From an uncultured Gammaproteobacteria bacterium (GTDB lineage: Bacteria > Pseudomonadota > Gammaproteobacteria > Xanthomonadales > Xanthomonadaceae): 26,805 bases of DNA. The stretch lies in assembly GCA_946885735.1 (NCBI GenBank), contig CAMPGW010000033.1, positions 1 to 26,805 on the forward strand, read 5' to 3'. Shown here in pieces: positions 21,774-26,805 of this stretch (positions within the stretch are counted from its first letter, which is position 1; each line of letters begins with the position of its first letter). A program made the position numbers and the translations under genes. Under the pieces are notes generated by a model that worked only from the letters and a program-made list of their open reading frames with translations, had not been told where the DNA came from and searched no databases.

Positions 21774-23357
21774 ATGTCGCCGATGCCGAAGCTGTTGACC
21801 TTCGCTGTATCCATGGCCCTTGCCGGAGCGGCCTCCGCGGCCAACCCCGTGGCCGACCACGCCCGCCAGCTGGTTCGCCAGAACCCCGCCGCCGTGCATG
21901 CCGCGGCCGCCGACGAGTTCGTCGAGCGCGCCGTCATTCGCGACCCGTCCGGGGCCGAGCACGTGCGCTTCCAGCGCAACTACGCCGGCATGGAAGTGAT
22001 CGGCGGCGACTTCGTCGTGCATTCGAGCCGCGGCTCGCTGCGCGGCGTCAGCAAGACCCTGACCACCTCCTTCCGTCCGGGCACCCGCCCGTCGCTCGGC
22101 AGCGATTCCGCGATCGCGATCGCCGGCGCCGACTTCGGCACGGAGTTCGAGGGCATGCCCACCTCGCGCCTGGTCGTGTTCGCGCTCAACACCCGGCCGA
22201 CGCTGGCGCACGAAGTCGTGTTCGCCGGCCAGAAGGCCAACGGCGACCCGACCGAGATGCACTTCTTCGTCGACGCGCACAGCGGCCGGATCCTTGACAA
22301 GTGGGACATGGTCCACACCGCCAAGCCCGGCACGGGCGGCGGCGGTGGCGGTGGTTCCGCCGCGGTGGGCACCGGCCGCACCCTGATGTACGGCAACGTC
22401 ACGCTCAATACCGCCGGATCGAGCGGCAGCTACAACATGACCGACACCACCCGCGGTGGCGGCGCGGTTTACGACGCCAAGAACGTGCAGTACTCGACGG
22501 CCGCGCGACGCGCGTCGCTGTTCACCGATGCCGACAACACCTGGGGCAACAACACGGTGAGCGATCGCGCCACGGTGGCCGCGGATGCCCACTACGGTGT
22601 GTCCATGACCTGGGACTTCTACAAGAACACCTTTGGTCGCAACGGCATCTGGGATGACGGCAAGGGCGTGAAGAGCTATGTGCACGTCGGCAACGGCTGG
22701 GTCAACGCGGCCTGGTACGCCGGCGCGATGTACTACGGCGACGCCGGTGGCAGCTACCTGCCGTTGGTGTCGCTCGACATCGCCGGCCATGAGATGAGCC
22801 ACGGCGTGAACCAGGCCACCGCCGGCCTGGTGTACTCCAACGACTCGGGCGGCCTGAACGAGGCCAACTCCGACATCATGGGCACGATGGTCGAGTTCTA
22901 TGCCAACAACTCCAACGACCCGGGCGACTACCGGATCGGCGAGGAGATCTACACCAACGGCAGCAGCGCCCTGCGCTACATGTACGACCCCAACCTCGAC
23001 GGCAACCTGTCCTACGACTGCTATCCGGCCGGCGGCCTGGGCGGCGTGGACCCGCACTACTCGTCGGGCCCGGCCAACCACTTGTTCTACCTGCTCGCCG
23101 AGGGCACCGGCCCGCTCAGCAAGACCTGCAACCCGGGCGACACCAAGAACGCCACGGGCACCGGCTCGCTGGCCGGCATCGGCCTCGCCAAGGCCGGCGA
23201 CCTGTGGTACCGCGCGCACACCGTCTACATGACCTCGGGCACCACCTACCCGCAGGCGCGTGCGGCGATGCTCAACGCGGCCACCGACCTGTACGGGGCG
23301 GCCTCCTCCGAGCGTGCCGCGGTGGCGGCGGCATGGACCGCCATCGGCGTCAACTGA
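21774..23357 (+). CDS. Secreted M4 (thermolysin/pseudolysin-like) metalloprotease
   Basis: A 527-residue preproprotease. GAGGGA lies 9 nt before the ATG at 21774. The signal peptide ends at ...GAASA (residue 23). The propeptide (FTP and PepSY-like, about 24-185; HVRFQRNYAGMEVIGGDFVVH and THFF-type end MHFFVDAHSGRILDKWDMVHTA) is followed by a seven-glycine linker at about residues 187-194. The catalytic domain has HEMSH (H339, E340, H343), the third zinc ligand E363 in GGLNEANSDIMG exactly 24 residues after H339 as in thermolysin, and the active-site His H436 in GPANHLFY. It ends right after the peptidase C-domain (AAVAAAWTAIGV), with no P-domain or PPC extension. Expected role: type II-secreted extracellular proteolysis. 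It carries a Clp-type site upstream and its own terminator. Confidence 0.95.
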   Translation: MSPMPKLLTFAVSMALAGAASAANPVADHARQLVRQNPAAVHAAAADEFVERAVIRDPSGAEHVRFQRNYAGMEVIGGDFVVHSSRGSLRGVSKTLTTSFRPGTRPSLGSDSAIAIAGADFGTEFEGMPTSRLVVFALNTRPTLAHEVVFAGQKANGDPTEMHFFVDAHSGRILDKWDMVHTAKPGTGGGGGGGSAAVGTGRTLMYGNVTLNTAGSSGSYNMTDTTRGGGAVYDAKNVQYSTAARRASLFTDADNTWGNNTVSDRATVAADAHYGVSMTWDFYKNTFGRNGIWDDGKGVKSYVHVGNGWVNAAWYAGAMYYGDAGGSYLPLVSLDIAGHEMSHGVNQATAGLVYSNDSGGLNEANSDIMGTMVEFYANNSNDPGDYRIGEEIYTNGSSALRYMYDPNLDGNLSYDCYPAGGLGGVDPHYSSGPANHLFYLLAEGTGPLSKTCNPGDTKNATGTGSLAGIGLAKAGDLWYRAHTVYMTSGTTYPQARAAMLNAATDLYGAASSERAAVAAAWTAIGVN

Positions 23358-23379
23358 GTCGCACCTACGTACCATCAGG

Positions 23380-23408
23380 ACGGCCCGCTTCGGCGGGCCG
23401 TTTTTTTT
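23380..23408 (+). terminator. Intrinsic terminator of the M4 protease gene
   Basis: Stem CGGCCCGC (23381-23388) / GCGGGCCG (23393-23400) with a stable TTCG tetraloop and a T8 run (23401-23408). The MATE gene stop codon on the opposite strand begins 2 nt later (23411). There is no T-run in the reverse orientation, so it serves only the protease. Confidence 0.94.
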
Positions 23409-23410
23409 GG

Positions 23411-24841
23411 CTAGACCTTCATGTCCTTCCACCCGCCACGGCTGAACAACCAAAGCGTGAACAGGCCGACCGCGGTCTCGGAGACGAACACCGCCCAGAA
23501 CACGCCGGTGCTGCCGTGCCCGAGGTGCAGGGCCAGCAGCCAGGCCAGCGGGATCTGGATCAGCCAGAAGAACACCACGTTGATCCAGGTCGGCGTGACC
23601 GTGTCGCCGGCGCCGTTGAAGGCCTGCACGCTGACCATCCACCAGCCGTAGACGAACAGCGAGTAGGACAGGATCCGCAGCCATTGGGCGCCGACGTCCA
23701 CCACCGTGGCGTCGGCCGAGAAGAAGCCGACCATCTCGCGCGGGACAAGGAAGAACAGCGCCGCGATCAGGATCAGGTAGGCCATGTTGTAGCGGCCGAT
23801 CTGCCACACCGAGGCTTCGGCGCGATCGGGCTGCCGCGCGCCGAGGTTCTGCCCCACCAAGGTGGCCGCGGCGTTGGACATGCCCCAGGCCGGCATCATC
23901 GTGAACATCATGATGCGGATGGCGATCGTCGCGCCGGCCACCGCCTCGCTGCCGATGCTGGCCAGGATGCGCATCAGGAAGATCCACGAGGTCATCGCCA
24001 CCAGCATCTGTCCCACCCCGCCCAGCGAGGTGCGCACGATCTGCCAGACCAGGCGGCCGTTCCAGGCCAGGTGCGCGGCCAGCACCCGGATGTGCTGGCC
24101 GCCGCGGAACAGGATCCACAGCTGCATCAGCACGCCGACGCCGCGGCCGATATTGGTGGCGATCGCCGCGCCCTCGATGCCCAGTGCGGGGATCGGCCCC
24201 CACCCGAAGATGAGCAGCGGGTCCAGCACGATGTTCAATCCGTTGGCCACCCACAGCACGCGCATGGCGACGGCGGCATCGCCGGCACCGCGGAAGATCG
24301 CGTTGATCACGAACAGCAGCAGGATCACCGCGTTGCCGCCGAGCATCCACTGCATGTAGCCGACGCCATGCTCCAGCGTCCACGCGTCCGCGCCCATCAG
24401 CGCCAGCAACTCGCGCGACCAGACGATGCCGGCGATGGCGAAGGGCACCGACGCCAGCAGCGCGACCCACAAGGCCTGCGCGGCGGTGACCGAAGCCTCC
24501 GCGGCCGCGCCCTCGCCGACCCGCCGCGCGACCAGCGCGGTGACGCCCATCGCCAGGCCCATCGCGACGGCATACAGCAGGAACAGGATGCTCTCGGTCA
24601 GCCCGACCGTGGCCACCGCGGAAGCTCCAAGCTTGCCGACGAAGAAGATGTCCACCACCGCGAAGGTCGATTCAAGGACCAGTTCCAGCACCATTGGCAC
24701 CGAAAGCAGGAACACCGCTCGGCGCATCGGAATGCGGGTGTAGTCGGCATTGGTGCCACGTATGGCTTCGCGCAGGCTGGCGAACAGCGATTGCGAGACC
24801 AGGTCGGCGGCGGGGGTGTCCGGGGATGGGGTCGGTTGCAT
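23411..24841 (-). CDS. MATE-family multidrug/Na+ (or H+) antiporter
   Basis: A 476-residue inner-membrane exporter with twelve predicted membrane segments in two pseudo-repeats. The MATE pattern is clear: LLSVPMVLELVLESTFAVVDIFFVGKLGASAVATVGLTE in the N-half, NAIFRGAGDAAVAMRV at the end of repeat one, and the paralleled TLVGQNLGARQPDRAEA and QAFNGAGDTVTPTWINV in the C-half. The start at 24841 is chosen because AAGGAAG lies about 5 nt upstream; a longer in-frame form would add 36 non-hydrophobic residues. The first 35-40 residues form a cytoplasmic tail. Substrate and coupling ion are not predictable. It is a single-gene unit, convergent with the protease and divergent from the ConA-like gene. 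A weak -10 (TAACAT, 24870 to 24865) lies upstream. Confidence 0.94.
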   Translation of the reverse strand: MQPTPSPDTPAADLVSQSLFASLREAIRGTNADYTRIPMRRAVFLLSVPMVLELVLESTFAVVDIFFVGKLGASAVATVGLTESILFLLYAVAMGLAMGVTALVARRVGEGAAAEASVTAAQALWVALLASVPFAIAGIVWSRELLALMGADAWTLEHGVGYMQWMLGGNAVILLLFVINAIFRGAGDAAVAMRVLWVANGLNIVLDPLLIFGWGPIPALGIEGAAIATNIGRGVGVLMQLWILFRGGQHIRVLAAHLAWNGRLVWQIVRTSLGGVGQMLVAMTSWIFLMRILASIGSEAVAGATIAIRIMMFTMMPAWGMSNAAATLVGQNLGARQPDRAEASVWQIGRYNMAYLILIAALFFLVPREMVGFFSADATVVDVGAQWLRILSYSLFVYGWWMVSVQAFNGAGDTVTPTWINVVFFWLIQIPLAWLLALHLGHGSTGVFWAVFVSETAVGLFTLWLFSRGGWKDMKV

Positions 24842-24939
24842 GGCGCTTCCTTGGGTCCGTGCGGATGTTACCTGCGACCATCGCGTGCCAGTGCGCATCC
24901 ATCCAGGTCGTGCGCATTGCCGTTCAAGGGTGCCGAGCC

Positions 24940-24968
24940 TTGTTCCCAATTTCCGGTCGATGAATAGT
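24940..24968 (+). promoter_or_regulatory. Candidate promoter of the ConA-like secreted protein gene
   Basis: TTGTTC (24940-24945), a 17-bp spacer and AATAGT (24963-24968) form a modest sigma-70-like pair. The predicted start is near 24975, and the short leader contains the strong AGGAAGG Shine-Dalgarno (24984-24990), 6 nt before the ATG. Confidence 0.35.
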
Positions 24969-24996
24969 CCGCCGGATCAACCCAGGAAGGAATTCG

Positions 24997-25935
24997 ATGA
25001 TCTTCAACACTTGGATCCGCCATGGTGGCGGACTGTTATCCGTTGCCGTGGCGTTGCTGGCCGCGCAACCGGCATTGGCCCAGATTCGCATGCAGGCGCC
25101 GCCCGGCGCAACGCAGCCTTCGCCGGCGCTGAACGACGAGTTCGACGGCGATGCCCTGTCCTCGGACTGGAAGTTCTTCCACGCCGAAAATGGCTGGCCC
25201 AACAAGATCAAGGCCATTGACGTCGGCAAGACGACGAAGGGCACGCTGCATCTGGAACCCCATGATTCAGCCTGGGTGCGCGACCTCAACGCCCCCTATC
25301 TCTACAAGACGCTGGTCGGCGATTTCGACGTGCGCGCCCGGGTGCGGGCGAAGAGCGCCACCGGCGACATCCCGGCGGGCACCTGGTCGCTGGGCGGACT
25401 GATGGCGCGCGTGCCCAACGGCATGACCGAGGCGAATTGGCAGCCCAACCGCGAGAATTGGCATTTCATCACTACCGGCGTCGGCTTCGAAGCGGGCAAG
25501 CCGATGACCGAGACCAAGGGCACCTATAACAGCTACTCGTCACTCAAACTGCGCCCCTACCAGAGCGGCTGGGTCGAACTGCGCCTCGTCCGTGTCGGCA
25601 TGGCGCTTTTCGCCCTGGCCCGGCCCGACGACAAGAGCCCTTGGGTGGTACGCGACCGCTTCTATCGCATGGAAGGATCGCCCTTCATGCAGGTCGGCCT
25701 GATCGCCTACACGACCAGTGCCAACGCCAAGCCGGCCCCGGAAAACGCAGCGGTCATGAACCGTGAAGTGCAAAAGGACCTGCCGGTCGACATGGCGCTG
25801 GAAGTCGATTGGGTCCGCTTCGCCCCCGCCAGGCCCGCGCCGATCAACGACTGGTATGGTCAGGTGAACGGCAGCAACACGCTCACCGATCCCAATCTGA
25901 CCGAAGCGGAAATTTTGGCCGCCTTGGGGGATTGA
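24997..25935 (+). CDS. Secreted concanavalin A-like/DUF1349-like protein
   Basis: A 312-residue exported protein. The signal peptide ends ...LLAAQPALA (residue 28). The mature chain enters a beta-sandwich-like region at LNDEFDGDALSSDWKFFHAENG, a common opening of DUF1349/laminin-G-like domains that accompany or act on polysaccharides. Further pieces fitting this fold are GTLHLEPHDSAW, LVGDFDVRARVRAK, WSLGGLMARVPN, GWVELRLVRVGMALFALARPDD, FMQVGLIAYTT and ALEVDWVRFAPARP. I see no catalytic pair that would assign a hydrolase. The C-terminal tail (WYGQVNGSNTLTDPNLTEAEILAALGD) is unassigned. By eye, AAT, ATT and TTT codons are more common than in neighbouring genes, hinting at later acquisition. 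It ends at a bidirectional terminator shared with groEL. Confidence 0.75.
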   Translation: MIFNTWIRHGGGLLSVAVALLAAQPALAQIRMQAPPGATQPSPALNDEFDGDALSSDWKFFHAENGWPNKIKAIDVGKTTKGTLHLEPHDSAWVRDLNAPYLYKTLVGDFDVRARVRAKSATGDIPAGTWSLGGLMARVPNGMTEANWQPNRENWHFITTGVGFEAGKPMTETKGTYNSYSSLKLRPYQSGWVELRLVRVGMALFALARPDDKSPWVVRDRFYRMEGSPFMQVGLIAYTTSANAKPAPENAAVMNREVQKDLPVDMALEVDWVRFAPARPAPINDWYGQVNGSNTLTDPNLTEAEILAALGD

Positions 25936-25950
25936 TCGCCGCTCGTGCAC

Positions 25951-25979
25951 AAAAAAAGCCCCGCCGAAGCGGGGCTTTT
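25951..25979. terminator. Bidirectional terminator between the ConA-like gene and groEL
   Basis: Perfect 11-bp stem AAAAGCCCCGC (25954-25964) / GCGGGGCTTTT (25969-25979) with a CGAA loop. The plus strand has T4 and the minus strand T7, so it can end both converging transcripts. It lies 15 nt after the plus-strand stop and 23 nt after the groEL stop. Confidence 0.93.
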
Positions 25980-26002
25980 CAGTCTTGCGATGACGGGCTG
26001 GA

Positions 26003-26805
26003 TCAGAAATCCATGCCGCCCATGCCGCCCATGCCGCCACCGCCATGGCCGCCGGCGCCCATCGGCTCTTCCTTCTTCGGCGCCTCGGCCACCATCGCCT
26101 CGGTGGTGATCATCAGGCCGGCGATCGAGGCCGCGTTCTGCAGCGCGGTACGGGTCACCTTGGTCGGATCCAGGATGCCCATCTCGAGCATGTCACCGTA
26201 CTCGCCGCTGGCGGCGTTATAGCCGTAGCTGCCCGAGCCCTGCTTGACCTGGTTCAGCACCACCGACGGCTCTTCGCCGCAGTTGGTGACGATCTCGCGC
26301 AACGGGGCTTCCATCGCGCGCAGGGCGATGACGATGCCGTGGTTCTGGTCTTCGTTGGCGCCCTTCAGGCCGCCGATCGAGGACAGCGCGCGGATCAGGG
26401 CAACGCCGCCGCCCGGGACCACGCCTTCCTCAACGGCGGCACGCGTGGCGTGCAGTGCATCCTCGACACGAGCCTTCTTTTCTTTCATCTCGATCTCGGT
26501 CGAGGCACCGACCTTGATCACCGCGACGCCGCCGGCGAGCTTGGCGACGCGCTCCTGCAGCTTCTCGCGGTCGTAATCCGAAGTCGTCTCTTCAATCTGC
26601 GCCTTGATCTGCTTGATGCGGGCCTGGATGCCTTCGGCAGCGCCGGCACCATCGATGATGGTCGAGTTTTCCTTGGACACCTGCACCTTGCGGGCGCGGC
26701 CGAGGTCCTTGATGGTCGCCTTGTCGAGCTGCAGGCCGACCTCTTCCGAGATCACCGTGCCGCCGGTCAGGATCGCCATGTCCTCGAGCATCGCCTTGCG
26801 ACGGT
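26003..26805 (-). CDS. groEL: 60-kDa chaperonin GroEL, C-terminal half (5'-truncated by window edge)
   Basis: The last 267 or so residues of GroEL, the ATP-dependent cytosolic folding chamber (full length about 546). The frame is open to the right edge and reads [15 protein letters not shown], a highly conserved GroEL apical-domain stretch. Downstream come the hinge and equatorial blocks [48 protein letters not shown], and [31 protein letters not shown]. It ends in the disordered Gly-Met tail [11 protein letters not shown]. The start codon and the groES partner should lie beyond the window. Conservation is complete over the visible part, with no frameshift. The terminator lies directly after the stop. 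Confidence 0.98.
   Translation of the reverse strand, partial: RRKAMLEDMAILTGGTVISEEVGLQLDKATIKDLGRARKVQVSKENSTIIDGAGAAEGIQARIKQIKAQIEETTSDYDREKLQERVAKLAGGVAVIKVGASTEIEMKEKKARVEDALHATRAAVEEGVVPGGGVALIRALSSIGGLKGANEDQNHGIVIALRAMEAPLREIVTNCGEEPSVVLNQVKQGSGSYGYNAASGEYGDMLEMGILDPTKVTRTALQNAASIAGLMITTEAMVAEAPKKEEPMGAGGHGGGGMGGMGGMDF

Noticed and set aside
22330..22355. Seven-glycine codon run as a possible simple-sequence contingency repeat
   Set aside because: The run uses mixed GGC/GGT codons with in-frame length, and fits a flexible linker between propeptide and mature protease rather than a phase-variable tract.
21603..24470. Minus-strand open frame of about 955 codons across the M4 protease and MATE genes
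   Set aside because: It is out of frame with the MATE gene and antisense to the protease, whose catalytic motifs are all intact. Composition is that of a GC-rich shadow.
1..26805. Search by eye for CRISPR arrays, tRNA/rRNA genes, insertion sequences, att sites and toxin-antitoxin or other defence modules
   Set aside because: No spaced direct repeats, tRNA-like cloverleaf, transposase/integrase motifs or small toxin-antitoxin pairs were recognised. Sensitive tools (tRNA covariance models, repeat finders) could not be run here.

Overview
The window is a GC-rich, densely coded piece of a Gram-negative chromosome. The gene set points to a gammaproteobacterium of the Lysobacterales/Xanthomonadales (Lysobacter/Luteimonas-like). 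The evidence is the pcm-like/tolC/waaA order, two late lipid A acyltransferases, an LPS-core glycosyltransferase and ligase operon, a CRP/Clp-type operator, and secreted proteins typical of that group. Taxonomy is inferred from gene content only. No rRNA, tRNA, CRISPR array, insertion sequence, prophage or integron was seen. Two genes are cut by the window edges: a TetR regulator on the left and groEL on the right.

Layout. (1) 1-2865, plus strand: a 5'-truncated TetR/AefR-like regulator, a PCMT-family methyltransferase and a TolC-type outer-membrane channel. (2) 2875-9277, envelope block: waaA (Kdo transferase, minus) and an LpxL-type acyltransferase (plus) fire from nearly back-to-back promoters. 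A minus-strand operon follows, read from about 9265 down to 5125: small zf-CHCC protein, GT4 glycosyltransferase, O-antigen-ligase-like membrane protein, WaaE-like GT2, second LpxL/LpxM-type acyltransferase. Its genes overlap by 4 to 20 nt or lie 16 nt apart. The two acyltransferases converge with a 6-nt gap. (3) 9296-10995: a short tandem repeat, a periplasmic YceI protein and a divergent ELM1-family protein. (4) 10970-15150: glnE (overlapping the ELM1 gene tail to tail by 26 nt) and an MgtE-type magnesium transporter. (5) 15240-18740: a GT-C membrane glycosyltransferase and a secreted six-cysteine protein of unknown function. (6) 18851-23408: an M20 (CPG2-like) peptidase translationally coupled to an unusual STAS-metallo-beta-lactamase fusion, then an M4 (thermolysin-like) secreted protease whose leader carries a near-perfect CRP/Clp palindrome and an intrinsic-terminator hairpin. 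(7) 23411-26805: a MATE efflux pump, a secreted ConA-like/DUF1349-like protein and the 3' half of groEL.

How it fits together. Regions 1-2 and the GT-C gene serve envelope building (Kdo-lipid A, late acylation, core sugars, ligation) and outer-membrane export. Regions 5-7 hold secreted and periplasmic functions. The strongest unusual signals are regulatory: several start codons lie exactly 6 nt after a -10-like hexamer, which predicts leaderless mRNAs; the waaA/lpxL promoters overlap; and the M4 protease leader combines a Clp-like site with a terminator. The STAS-MBL fusion is the best candidate for a little-described signalling enzyme. Most of the rest is ordinary chromosomal housekeeping, and I did not find a clear defence system or mobile system.
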